Shown here one piece after another: positions 20,565 through 31,966 of a DNA stretch of 64,000 nt. A program made the translations under genes and the position numbers. Source of the DNA: Cavenderia fasciculata (lineage: Eukaryota; Evosea; Eumycetozoa; Acytosteliales; Cavenderiaceae); NCBI RefSeq assembly GCF_000203815.1, contig NW_004457737.1, positions 310,001 to 374,000 on the forward strand. Direction: 5' to 3'. The notes under the pieces were generated by a model. It did no database searches, was not told the DNA's origin, and saw only the letters and a list, made by a program, of their open reading frames with translations. Numbering within the stretch: the stretch's first letter is position 1; every line of letters begins with the position of its first letter.

Positions 20565-21008
20565 ATGGACAATAGTGAAACTTCTATAACCCCAATTCCA
20601 ATAGTTGAAGATATCGATCATTGTCAAAACCAACTATCTCAACGATCGGTTCGAGTATCTAATGGGACTGATAACATAGTGATTGTTTTTGCATCTAGAG
20701 AAGGATACACATTCACAATTGCTAAAGATGGAACTCTAACAAAACAAACTGCTCTCACTTCATGTGAACTTACATTGGGTCCTCGTTGCTCATCAGTGAT
20801 ACACTTTGAATCAACTGTTGAATTGGTTTACTTTCAAGTATTCATTTGCAAGAATGGTAAAGGACGTTTTTATTTGGGTAGCAGAGAGATAGAGCCTGGA
20901 TTCACCTATAGAATCTTACAAAAACTAGTTGACAGTGTTGAATCGAGACCCCATCACATCTATGATGAGAACTTTGAAGAAATACACATTCAAAGTTTCT
21001 CCTTCTGA
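20565..21008 (+). CDS. Paralogue-array protein 6, 147 aa
   Basis: Shortest intact member. It carries ITPIPIVED, RSVRVSNGTDNIVIVFASRE, FTIAKDGTLTKQT, VYFQVFICKNGKGRFYLGSR and YRILQKLVDSV, then HHIYDENFEEI. The KH pair of the signature is replaced by KL. The protein stops soon after the signature without a low-complexity tail. A pure A13 run sits right before the ATG. The relic at 22025 derives from this gene or a very close copy. Confidence 0.85.
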   Translation: MDNSETSITPIPIVEDIDHCQNQLSQRSVRVSNGTDNIVIVFASREGYTFTIAKDGTLTKQTALTSCELTLGPRCSSVIHFESTVELVYFQVFICKNGKGRFYLGSREIEPGFTYRILQKLVDSVESRPHHIYDENFEEIHIQSFSF

Positions 21009-21415
21009 CAAACACGATTAAATTGATGAACAATTAATTAATTCCGAGGCATCACCAATCACAATTAAAACAAAGAAGATTAAAAAATAATATCAAGATA
21101 TTAATATTAATAAAATATTGATATAGTTTAACATTGTTGAGAAACGAACAATCAAGAACATTGTTTGATTAAAAGCACAATCAATTTTTACTATTTATTT
21201 TTTATTTTTTTATTACGACTCAAATTTCTAGCCCTTGCAACAACAGTGTTTTAGTTAAAATTAGCACTATAACTCTGAGTGATCTTTTATATAATATATT
21301 ATAAAGTGCAAACAAACGAAAAAGATACATAAGATACAAAAGATACAAAAGATACGATAGAAAGATAAATAGATAGATAGATTATCATAGATAAAGAAAG
21401 GAGTACTTTAAAACA
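21009..21415. other. Spacer upstream of array protein 7
   Basis: It holds a diverged copy of the 19350-19470 promoter block (GACTCAAATTTCTAGCCC ... ATAAAGTGCAAAC). This is followed by GATAC/GATAG repeats leading up to the ATG. No gene. Confidence 0.45.
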
Positions 21416-21922
21416 ATGGACGGGCAAGAACCACCATCGATCACACCAAATGGTGACAACGGACAACATTCGCTTGTATTGTGTAATACAACTGAACATG
21501 TAGTCATTGTTTTTGCATCTAGCGAAGAATACACATTCAAAGTTGCTCAAGATGGAACTCTAACAAAACAGACTACTCTCAATCCGAGTTCAATTTCTTT
21601 GGCCCCGCTCGTCGGATCAGGAGTATTGCATTTCTCAACTACATTGGTCCACCTCGTTATATTTATTTCCGTACAAGGTATAGGACGTATACATTTGGCT
21701 AGCAGACCTATAGAAACAGGAAACAAGCTAAAGATTTCAAACAAACATGTTGTCCCGGTTCTAATGACAAACCCCCATGTCTATGATGAAAACTATCAAA
21801 AAATAATACCAACACCATCAATACCAACAGAAACAACAACGTCAACAGAAACAACATATATCCCCACACTCCCAGCTTTTATTAACACTGACGCACATGC
21901 AACAGCTCAACAATCGCGATGA
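21416..21922 (+). CDS. Paralogue-array protein 7, 168 aa
   Basis: Core: SLVLCNTTEHVVIVFASSE, FKVAQDGTLTKQTTL, VHLVIFISVQGIGRIHLASR and LKISNKHVVPVL, then PHVYDENYQKIIPTP. The tail is Thr/Glu-rich (TETTTSTETT) ending in AFINTDAHATAQQ. It resembles protein 5 along its whole length, including the tail, so the two are probably recent duplicates. The shared promoter block agrees with that. Confidence 0.85.
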   Translation: MDGQEPPSITPNGDNGQHSLVLCNTTEHVVIVFASSEEYTFKVAQDGTLTKQTTLNPSSISLAPLVGSGVLHFSTTLVHLVIFISVQGIGRIHLASRPIETGNKLKISNKHVVPVLMTNPHVYDENYQKIIPTPSIPTETTTSTETTYIPTLPAFINTDAHATAQQSR

Positions 21923-22024
21923 TTTGCTGTCAAAAAATAATAAATTATTAATAAACCTATTTGTATAATTACCCAATCAATATATATATATATTTATTCA
22001 AGAAATATTGGATACCCAAAATTT

Positions 22025-22130
22025 ATAGCCATAGTTTTTGCATCTAGAGAAAGATACACATTCACAATTACACAAGATGGAACTCTAACAAAACAGACTA
22101 CCCTCACTTCATGTGAACTTACATTAGGTT
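22025..22130 (+). pseudogene. Relic fragment of an array gene
   Basis: This 106 bp stretch (IAIVFASRERYTFTI, then QDGTLTKQTTLTSC in translation) is about 90% identical by eye to the middle of the 20565 gene. It is cut off on both sides: no start codon upstream, and non-homologous A/T-rich DNA after LTLGC. It is a remnant of a further tandem copy. Confidence 0.8.
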
Positions 22131-22333
22131 GTCCCTTGAAAATTTTAATGTGAAAAAAATTGTTAATAAAGTATTCTGATCTCAATAATTTAAGTTAGGT
22201 TCCCAACACAGCAAAGGAGTATGTATTGGTCTGTTGCAAAGGTTCAAATTTGCATAATTATTCAAAATCAGAAGATTAAAGACACACAAGATAGATAGAA
22301 AAGATAGAGAAAGATACAATAGAAAGATACAAA

Positions 22334-22810
22334 ATGAACGCAGAACTGCCATCTATCGAAACAGCAATTATCGGCGATGATGGACTTACCCAACGATCGA
22401 TTCAAGTGACCAATAAAACCAAATTTGCAGCTATTGTGTATGCATCTAATGAAGGATGTCCATTCACAGTAAATGTGCAAGATGGAACCATAACCCAAAA
22501 CATTAATATTGATAATCCAATCGATTTGGAACCTGGACGTCAATCCCTCCTGAACTTTCCACCCAACTCTCAATTGATACATGTCCAAGTATTTATCAAA
22601 AAGGGTCAAGGAAGTATTTATATGGGCCACAGAACCATTAAGCCCGATATGAACTATCGCATCTTACCAAGACATATCGTTGACGTCGAGTCAGTTCCCC
22701 ACATAGTATTTGAAGAAAACTTTCCAACACCCATTCAACAACCACCATTCTCTAATCCTTCTTCTTTTATCAATTTTCTTAACATTTATGAAGAAGAAGA
22801 AAATGAATGA
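22334..22810 (+). CDS. Paralogue-array protein 8, 158 aa
   Basis: Last member of the array. RSIQVTNKTKFAAIVYASNE, FTVNVQDGTITQNI, HVQVFIKKGQGSIYMGHRTI, NYRILPRHIVDVESVPHIVF and EENF follow the family order. It pairs best with protein 4 (ITQN, KKGQG, MGHR/VGHR). KH is RH. The tail ends in a Glu-run (EEEENE). The leader has the GATAGA/GATACAA repeats typical of this array. Function unknown. Confidence 0.85.
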   Translation: MNAELPSIETAIIGDDGLTQRSIQVTNKTKFAAIVYASNEGCPFTVNVQDGTITQNINIDNPIDLEPGRQSLLNFPPNSQLIHVQVFIKKGQGSIYMGHRTIKPDMNYRILPRHIVDVESVPHIVFEENFPTPIQQPPFSNPSSFINFLNIYEEEENE

Positions 22811-23228
22811 AATTATAACAAAAAGATGAAGAAAAAGAGCAACAAAGAAAAGAACTTATTATTTATGAACAATGAACAAAGAATCAACGAGGAAAAAGTC
22901 AATAAAAATCAAACTATTTTATTTATTTGTTTTAATTTTGGCTCTGTCACGTGTGTCTTTTGGTGGTTGATGGGGTACTTCATCGAACATATTAGGGATT
23001 TTCCATTTTTTCATCGAATTTGACCTCGACACTACAAGGGCGAGATAGGGGCTCGCCCCACCCTCACAAAGATCACCAATAACCGTTAGTTTTTGATGGC
23101 TTTTTAACGTTGGTGCTGTTCTCAACACAGACAATAGACACTTATTTATTTTTAAACAGTTTATATCTTCATCCCATCTTTTTATTTATTCACTATTATT
23201 TATTTGTATCTATTAGTTAAAGATAGAA
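22811..23228. other. Spacer with a GC-rich hairpin
   Basis: A perfect inverted repeat GGGCGAG/CTCGCCC with a short loop at about 23039-23059 stands out from the AT-rich surroundings. A 71-codon minus-strand frame covers it but has no recognisable similarity. T-rich promoter sequence precedes the next gene. Confidence 0.45.
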
Positions 23229-26200
23229 ATGAGAATAGTAAACTATATTGTCATCTTGATGATGACATTGTTGTATTATAGTACAAGTATTCAACTATTT
23301 GTAAATGCAGTGGCTGACCCGTGTGCAGTAAAAAAAACAGTCGTATTTGAAAGCTTTATGAATAAGGGGTGTATGAATAGGCCCACAACATTAACAGCAC
23401 CTGGAGCAAATTTTATAGACATTAATCTCAGTGGTTGGAACAATGAACCTGTTCAAGTTGGAAAGGCGCTTGCTCGTAACAATTTCTTGTTTTCGGTTTG
23501 GACCAATGGCACATACCGTGCATCGTGGTCGTACTATGGAACAGATGGCACTACTGTGTGTCAAGGTACCAATGACTATAGAGTCGAGGTTCAAAGATCT
23601 GTACTAAAGGTCGAGCATCCACAATGTCCATACGGAGCAACTGTCTACTCGGTCACCGAGCCAAGCTTATGGGTCTCGGTCGTAAACGCCCAAAATGTCA
23701 ATGTATTGCTTCAGAACAATATGACTACTTATGCCTCCAACTTGACACTTGTCGGTGTGGACCTCGTTGACCAATGTAACTTGAACCTTGTTGCCAAGCC
23801 CAAACTCAACTCTTTGCCACAGTATGTCGTTACACCCGAGGCTGTTGGCAGTCCCGGTAAACTGCGTCTCACCAACTTGCAAGACTACCAGACCGCCAGC
23901 CTGTACGACGCCAGCAACCCATCGATCACGTTCCCCTTTGAATCGGAAACCTCGACATTTACGGGTATCAAGTTGGCTCTTATGGGTCAGGTCATTTTAG
24001 AGGTAAACTCTGCAACGTGTGGAGTGCAACGTGTTCCCATCACCATCGGATGGATTCAACCTAAAGTGTCACTTGACATTTACGCCTACTCTTGTGGTAG
24101 CGAACATGCTGTTGCCTTTCTCACCGTAGATGGTATCGAATCGCCCAAAATCATCTATCACGGCGATCTCGTCCCCGCCTCACCATTCCCAATCAATATC
24201 AATCCCACCTATGATATTTCATGGTATGATCCAGCCAGCTCTATCGGTGAAACCAACATTCCATACGAAATTCCAGTTTGGAGATACAACGTTCCATACT
24301 ATACCGTCATTGAAAATCCAGCTGCAACACCAAATGCACTCACCAAGATCAAGTTCCAATACAATGGTAACTTTTCCAACCTCAGATTTGACTTTGCCGA
24401 AATAGGGTCAACTGGAATCGTATTTGAAAATGAAATCCAAACCATCACCTTACCATTTGTATCAGGTCCAGCTGATCTCATTGTTACTTCCATTTGCGAA
24501 CCATTTACTATTGTCTATCCCTACACTTCAGTCACGCCATCCTATCATGTTGTATCAAAGACTTGCTTGGATCCAATGGATTTACGTATCACAAATGCAC
24601 AATACTTTCAAACTATTAGTATAGAGACTGTCGATAGTGGCACTCCCTATACATTGCATTCCGTCGGTGGTGTATTCTCGAATATTCCACAATCCAGAGG
24701 TTGGATCCTGACTGCTACCTATGTCAATTCCTCTGAAACCTACAGTTATAGTACAATAGAACTCTACCCACAAATCGATATTCGTAACAACATCACTGTG
24801 GCATTAGAAAACATTACTGGACAAGACTGTGGAAATTTAGATGCTGATGCTGTTTTCACCTATGACAACAAGGTTGTTGCAACTAAAAATATAAATTTTG
24901 ATTGGTCAACACAAATTTTAATTTCTCCAAATGATAATTGTTACTTCCAAGTTACTGCTCCTATTCCTCGTAAGTAAAAAAAACAATTAAATAATTAAAA
25001 ATTAATATAAATATTTACGATTATTCTTTTTTTTTTATAGTACCAAAGGTAATTGCCAATATTGAAGAACCAGCAGTTTGTAAAGAATCATATGCAAAGA
25101 TAACATTTAATTATACTACCTCCCCAATGCCATATGTCAGTATCAATACTACCGACGTACGTGTGGACGTATTTTATGTTCAACTTTTACCAGGAACCTA
25201 TATTATTAATGCTGGTTTGAATCAAGATTGTTCAGTTCCATTAACAGTTGTCATTAAACCAACATCAAGTATGTAATCAAATATAATCAAAAATATAAAT
25301 TATTAATTTCACTTTTTTTTTTTTTTTTTTTTTTCTTACTTTTAGGTTTTAGTCTTTTTGAAAAGAATGTTTTGGTTACACCACAAGATTCAAACAATTG
25401 TATTACTCCATCTGGTTCAATTAAATTGATAAATGCAACAGATACAGAACAATTTAGTAGATATGATATTATTGGGATGCCAGGTACTGACAATAATGGT
25501 GTATGGACTTTGAATAGTCGTGTCACCCCAGAAATCCTCGAGTTTGATCATTTCTACTGTGGAGCTGGTAAAATGCCAATTCAAGTCCCTACCACTCCCG
25601 ATAATAATATCCAATACACCATTAAAGATGCTCACTGTTCCAGCGCACAGAGTTATCTAGGTGATGGAAAAGTAATCTTTTCAACACCCAACAACTTGTA
25701 CAACTTTATCAATAATTTTGATGGATATTTCCACATTCCATCCAAAACTTGGACCGATCTTACAAATGGCACTCATACTATAGGTATTACAAAATCAAAT
25801 GCTTGTGCTTGGGTTTTTAAACTAAATATTGGAAATAATGGTAAAAAATTAATTAATAATTAAATAATAATTAATATTAATAATTTTTTTTCTTTTTTTT
25901 TTAATTTAGATGAATATAAATTAGTACCAAATCCAATGAGATATGAAAAAATTTATGGATCAAGTCGATCACTTTTAAATATAACGACTCCACCACTTGG
26001 TTCAGTGTATGTTAATGATCTTAATGACCAACAATTTTTTGGTAGTAGTATGTGGCCAAGTGAACCAGCAAACATGTTTTATCTGAGGGAATGGAAGGGA
26101 AGAATCGCCCCAGGTATCAGTTACGGCCCCAATTGCAATGCATATGGTGAATTGGTGTATGACCTTACTCCACCAAATACACCAGAACCCTCGTTTACAA

Positions 26201-27207
26201 TGTTGCCAAGTTGCAATGGAAGTTCGACAGTGGTATTGGCTGCAGGCGTTGCCAACAGTTACAATGTGTATACGCCAGGTGGATTTTTGGTGACCCCTAC
26301 TACCAGTGTCCGTGACGGTGAACAACTCAACTTTTACACCAAGGGCTCTGAATATACAGGTCAATACCTCATGGGCTATGCTCCCGTTACCAACCAAGCA
26401 TTCAATGTTAGAGTGGTCAATGCATCGTGTGAAGGTGCCAACGACGGTCAAATCATTGTCACAACCAACGCCACTGGATATACTTTTGCTTTACGTTCTG
26501 GTGAAGGTGATTTCATATACCCATTTGACAATGAGACTGGAACATTCTCTAACTTGCCATCATATGACTACAATGTCATCTTTATCTCGTCGTTTTGTTT
26601 GTTTGAAGAGACATTTAATGTTTATAATGCCGACGAGACCAATACCGCTCCATTAAAGGTGTTGGGTGCTGCTATATGCAACACCAAGGATTCCAAAGCC
26701 ACCATCTCCTTTAGTGAAACGTATCCAGGCAACTCTATTGCCTATACACTCAACGGCGTCGTTTATAACGAGTCGTCTATTCAATTGCCAGTTGGTAGTT
26801 ACTCGGGTCTATTGAATGCATCCACCGATAGCTGTCTTTCTGCCAACCAAGCATTCCAATTCCAAGTCACCAACAACCCAATCGTTGCAACACTTACTCC
26901 AGATAACTGTAGCGTCAGCGTCAGCATCACTGGTGGTAACTCCCAAACCTATACCATCTCACTCTTTGACTCTACCCAACAAATCTATGAGCGTGTCGAT
27001 GGTATTTCAACATACAAATTCGATGAGGTTAGTTTAGGACAATACACAATTGTCGTAACCGATGACCAAGGTTGTCAATCCGACACCTTTAACATTCAAG
27101 TTGAAGAATGTGGTGTAATTAGTTCTTCAAACAAGATTCTCCTCTCTTCATTCACTATTATTGTACAATTTATATCTATAACTACTATTATCTCTTTGTT
27201 GTTTTAA
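23229..27207 (+). CDS. Large secreted, probably GPI-anchored Cys-rich protein with SprB-like repeats, 1,253 aa
   Basis: Exons are 23229-24969, 25041-25268, 25346-25840 and 25910-27207; frames join cleanly (C|TA, A|GT, G|AT). The introns are short and T-rich. The protein starts with a signal peptide (IVILMMTLLYYSTSIQLFV) and has many Asn-x-Ser/Thr sites. Repeated beta-type modules near the C-terminus resemble SprB/gliding-type or Ig-like repeats (CSVSVSITGGNSQTYTISLF, GQYTIVVTDDQGCQSDTFNI). It ends SSSNK plus about 20 hydrophobic residues with no cytoplasmic tail, which is the layout of a GPI signal. A cell-surface or matrix adhesion role is likely; no specific ligand can be inferred. Confidence 0.8.
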
Positions 27208-27449
27208 AATAAGAACAAAAAAAAAAGTAAAACAAAAATGACAATAATAATAATGTATCTATATATATATAAATGTATCTATCTATATTCTAAACAAATA
27301 GTAAATAAAACAAATAGTAAATAAAATAAATAATAAATTAATTTGTTTCAAAACTTTCTCCTCAGAGCATGAATCATCGTTTGTTGTAGACTTTTAATTA
27401 TTTTATTAATAAATATTTTATTATTAATTTTATATATATATAAAAGAGA

Positions 27450-27728
27450 ATGAGACTATTCGCACCTTTATTCTCGGCAACTCTTTTAGGTGTAGTTAGT
27501 GGGTATTATATATTTCAACCAGGGTATGATTGATGAATGAATGAATGAGTAGACAGATAGATAAAGACAACACCCAATTCTCATTTCATATCTATCTTTT
27601 TCTATAGATTGGCTGAAATAAGTAATGAAATGAATAGAAAGAGAAGAGAAGAACTAGAATTACAGAAACAACAAGAAGAACAACAACATAATAATAATAA
27701 TAATACTAATACTACGCAAAAAGAATAA
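27450..27728 (+). CDS. Small single-pass membrane protein, 64 aa
   Basis: Two exons, 27450-27523 and 27608-27728, with intron GTATGA...CTATAG; the junction codon is GG|A. The product starts MRLFAPLFSATLLGVVSGYY, a basic start plus one hydrophobic helix. A charged, Gln/Glu-rich coiled segment (EISNEMNRKRREELELQKQQ) and an Asn tail follow. Size and layout recall small mitochondrial inner-membrane assembly or accessory proteins, but I cannot name a family. Correct splicing in a tight reading frame and the clear TM segment support a real gene. Confidence 0.6.
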
Positions 27729-27834
27729 ATACACAAATGAATAGAAAAGGAAGAATCATATAATTCATCATAAATGGTGTATTATAATTTTGTATACAAG
27801 ATCAACGAGTAGATGTGGATTAAATTTATTTGGT

Positions 27835-29029
27835 TTAAAGAGAAAGATATTTAAGAATATCACCTTGAGAGATACATCTCTTTGGTTTCATTTGATCATC
27901 GACAAGATAGATACGATGAACCTTTGACAATTGGAACTTGACAAGTACCTCTTCAAGTGTAGTACTGTCACGACAACAAATGACATTAAAGAATGGTGAT
28001 TTGGTGTCTTTTGGTACCATGGCCATAAATGTATTGATGGGAAGGAACAATCTGCCCAATAGACTACCATCACTTCCAATCATTCTAAGATCACTAACAC
28101 TAATGTTACCAACCAATATTTCATCCTTGTCAACTACAGATACTGCACTAACTCTCTATATTTAGTGGAAAAGGAAAAGGAGAAAGTTAATATAATTATA
28201 TCATAAATGGTATGTATATATATATATATATATATATATTCTATTATACTTGCATTATCATAGATTAATTTAAAAGCTTCGATAGCCATTTTATCATCAC
28301 CAATAGAGAGTACTGGAGATGTACCGATGAGTGGTAACTCATCTAATCTCTTGGATAGTTGATGCTCATTGTTCAATTCCATAGCATGGTTGTTGCAATA
28401 TTCAATGACACGTGATTGAGTAAGGATCGAGATGAGATTACCTTCAGAGTCAATCACTGGGATTCTATGTACATTCCATTTGACCATCAATTCAATAGCT
28501 ACATTTAATGGTGCTGAAGATTCAACTGGACAAAATGGATTTCTTTCAGATAAATCTAGAAATTAAGAAATTAATATATTATTTAAAAAAAAAGGTAATT
28601 ATTATTATTATTATTATTTTTAATTATTAATTGCATACCACAAATATCACCAACTTTATGAGATTTAAAGATATCTTTTGTTTCAACGATAAAGTTTAGA
28701 TCCATATCATTTAATTCCTTTGAAGTTAAATGTTTCATACAAAAGGTAACAATGTCAACCATATCGATAAACTTGTTAAATCTTCTATGAACCGTATCGA
28801 ATATTGGTAATGATAATACCTTTTTCTCTACCATTTTCTAGAATAACAATGAATAATAGAATATTAATAATTTGTTCCAGACTTTTTAGAGTTCTAAATT
28901 CATCAATAATATTATTATATTTACTTTAAAAGCAGAGTTAACAGTATCATCAGAAGTTACACTAAATATCTCTACAGAGGTATTTGGAAAGATCTGACCT
29001 ATTGGCTTTACAAATAAATAAGATGACAT
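27835..29029 (-). CDS. CBS-domain protein resembling AMPK gamma/SNF4, 308 aa
   Basis: Exons are 29029-28925, 28837-28639, 28555-28250 and 28151-27835. Four CBS motifs follow in pairs. CBS1 covers KVLSLPIFDTVHRRFNKFID; CBS2 has NVHRIPVIDSEGNLISILTQ; CBS3 has SAVSVVDKDEILVGNISVSD; CBS4 has KVHRIYLVDDQ...ISQGDILKYL. The four-CBS layout and the DIL-x-YL end are those of AMPK gamma-type energy sensors that bind adenine nucleotides. It is compact, without the N-terminal extension of many gamma subunits. The last 3' splice site is set at GAGAG|TTAGTG, since the earlier AGs give stops. It could instead be a stand-alone CBS protein not assembled into AMPK. Confidence 0.85.
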
Positions 29030-30218
29030 TTTTAAAAAAAGATATAATATTTTGTAGATATATATAATTGTGTGTGTGTGTGTGTTGTGTATAAGATTAA
29101 TCTATCTAATAGCTTATTTATAACAAACTAATTGATCAGATGAGGATGAGAGAAGAGGAGGATACGATATTTAAATTTAAATAAAATTATATATTATAGA
29201 GCTGTGCAGCAATAAACACAGATAGGTACAATAGATAAGAGAGTCTGGTTGTATTTCTTCAGGAGGAGGAGGAGGAAGAGGATTGTCAAAAAATACTGTG
29301 TGTTTGTATTATAATATCTATGAGAGAGACAAACACAACAGGTGACTTCTAAAAAAGGAAGTAGATCTACTTTTTCAGAGAGACAGAGGAAGTTCAGAGA
29401 ATATGAAAATGAAAATGATATTTTACTAAAGAGTAGTTTCATAGCATTATAAATCATCCCTGGGAGGAAAAGACAGAATAGACTTAGACTGTGTTTAGTC
29501 GTCACCAAACGAAATATTAATTGTGTGTGTGTTTTAAACAACAATGAACTTCGAATTTGTCCACTTGTTTGTTTATTAATCCAAATTTACCCACACTTTT
29601 CGTTGGTATCTTTGACTCCAAGAGAGGAAACAGTTTTATAACAAATCATTTGAAATTGAATGCACATAGAGAGAGAAGATGAAAAAGGAGAAGTTGAAAT
29701 AGATAGAAACAGACACGAGGATATGCGCATGTGTATATCATTCATATTAAGTACTGTAGAGGTTATGTGTGAGCGTATACATGCTGACTGTGATCCCTGA
29801 AGCGTCATAGTATGAAGAAAGACGACTAGACCATCCTTCTTCACTTGGGATGTCATATCATACTATGTAGCAATCTTACCAATAACAGTTATAGTATAGT
29901 AGAAACAAAACCTCTATAGAAATATACATACATTAGGTTGTTTTCTTTAGTTTATATCTACTATCACCACCACGCAAGCAATTATTTATTTATTTATTTA
30001 TTCATATATCTCTATCCTTCCTTCCTACACATAATGTAAGTTTTAAAATTAAATTAAACAACAACAAATAATTAATTATTCTAATTCTATTTATTCAAAC
30101 AGTTATAATTATTTATTATTTTAGATTATTTATTATTTATTTATTTACATGTTAATTGTTGTTTCATCCACAATAATTAATTAATTTATTTATTTATTTA
30201 CCATTTCGACCTTCCATA
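29030..30218. other. Intergenic region between CBS and hnRNP Q-like genes (divergent promoters)
   Basis: AT-rich, with GT and TTTA repeats. Open frames on the minus strand at 29194-29856 are low-complexity and lack recognisable features. The composition is somewhat less AT-rich around 29200-29860 without any gene I can defend. Confidence 0.4.
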
Positions 30219-31914
30219 ATGGATTCCTTATTACAAGATACTTCCTTGTTCATCAATGAGGAGGATAGTTTATCAAATGTACCAGATTCAGATGTAACTA
30301 TTATTATTATTATTGCCAACAACAATACCATCTACCAATATTATCAATCCATTTATTAATATTTATTTATATTTCTTTCTTTTTAAAATTAGAATAATAT
30401 CCGATCATCTTTGGTTTTCCAGCAACCACCAACTACCAATGATGTAGCTGCTTCCAAAAAACATTTAAAGGTTAAATTGGACCCTACTACTACTACCACC
30501 TCTACCTCTACCACTGGTAGTACCATGTCAACCGAGACACCTCAATTGACACCACAATTGACACCATTAATGTCCTCATCCTCAACCTTTTCCACAGACC
30601 CTAATAGTAATAATAGTATTTGTAACAACAACAACAATAGTTCTGCAGAAAATGAAGTATTTGTAGGAGGTATTGCAAGAAATACCACCGAAGAAGAACT
30701 ACAAGACTTATTTTCAACCATTGGCAATGTAAAACAAGTTAGAATCATGAAGGATAGATCAAATGGAGAGAACAAAGGATATGGTTTTGTTTCATTTGCC
30801 AACAAGTCAAATTGTAAAGAGGCAGTCGTTCAATTCAACAACAAAGAATTTAAAGGAAAGAACCTGCGAGTCAAGTTTTCTGAAAACAAACGAAAGATAT
30901 TCATTGGAAACCTTCCCAAAGAATTGAAAAAGGATCAATTACTTTTAATCTTGGCTGATCATAGTGATGGTATTACAAATGTTGACTTTTTAACTGTAAG
31001 AGAAATATCAATTAAATATTAAATCAAACCTAAATCAAAATGATGAATATTAATATTTTTTATTTTATTTTTTATTTTATTTTTTATTTATTATTTAGGA
31101 TCCAGACAATTCAAGTAGAAATAGAGGATTTGCATTTATAGAATATACTGATTATTATCAAGCTGAAAAAGCAAGAAAAGAATTTAGTCAACCAAACTTT
31201 AAGATTGGAAATTGTAATGTGACGGTCAATTGGGCAGACCCTATCCAAGAACCAGATGAAACCATCATGAATCAAGTGCGAGTATTGTATATTCGTAACT
31301 TGCCAGATTCAAAGTCAGAGGAACAGGTTAGAAAGTTGTTTGAAGAATATGGTGTCATTGAAAAGGTTATCATCCCCAACAACCTTCCCGGTCAACAACG
31401 TCGTGATTTTGGGTTTGTTCATTTTGCCAACCGTGATGAAGCCGAAGCTACACTTGCTCGTCACCACGATACTCCAATCACCTATCAAGGACGTCCACTC
31501 TCACTTTCCTTTGCCAAACCAATCGACAAGAAACAACGTGCCGAATTGCGTGTGAGAAGACTCCAAAGAACCGTTTCACGTCATCATACAACTGGTCAAC
31601 AAGCACATCATCTCATGTCTCTTCCACATCTTGTTCCAACTCTTCCACAAGGTATGAATATTTCCATTCCATCCAATGCATTTTCATTCCTTCAATTGCC
31701 AACCAATTCAACTTCCAACCCAAATAGCACGACCAACCCAGCATCCAACAAGTCTGCAGCTGCCTCTTATTACAGTGCTCTTGCAAACATGGGTGGATTA
31801 TATATCGATCCATACACTGGTCAACCAACTCATTTGACCAATCCTCATCATCATAATCACCATGGTGGTCAATCAAGTAACTTGGGTTATCTGGCTAGAT
31901 ATAAACCATATTAA
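30219..31914 (+). CDS. hnRNP Q/R (SYNCRIP)-like RNA-binding protein with three RRMs, 497 aa
   Basis: Exons are 30219-30293, 30393-30995 and 31099-31914, all phase 0. RRM1 has EVFVGGIARNTTEEEL ... KGYGFVSF. RRM2 has KIFIGNLPKEL ... RGFAFIEY. RRM3 has RVLYIRNLPDSKSEEQV ... FGFVHF. The order, the tight RRM1-RRM2 linker and the linker motif VTVNWADPIQEPDETIMNQV before RRM3 are the hallmark of hnRNP Q/R. The N-terminus is Thr/Ser/Asn-rich instead of the animal acidic domain, and the C-terminus is Asn/Thr/His-rich rather than RGG. It likely acts in mRNA processing, stability or translation in nucleus and cytoplasm. Confidence 0.9.
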
Positions 31915-31966
31915 ATAAATATAAAAATAATTATATTTATTTTTCAAAAAGATTATTTACGATTAT

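Noticed and set aside
22919-23134. 71-codon minus-strand frame with fairly normal composition
   Set aside because: No recognisable similarity, crosses a strong hairpin, and no splice or promoter context supports a gene.
29194-29856. Two minus-strand frames of 89-116 codons upstream of the hnRNP Q-like gene
   Set aside because: Composition is biased, no motif is seen and there is no paralogue; more likely promoter/UTR sequence.
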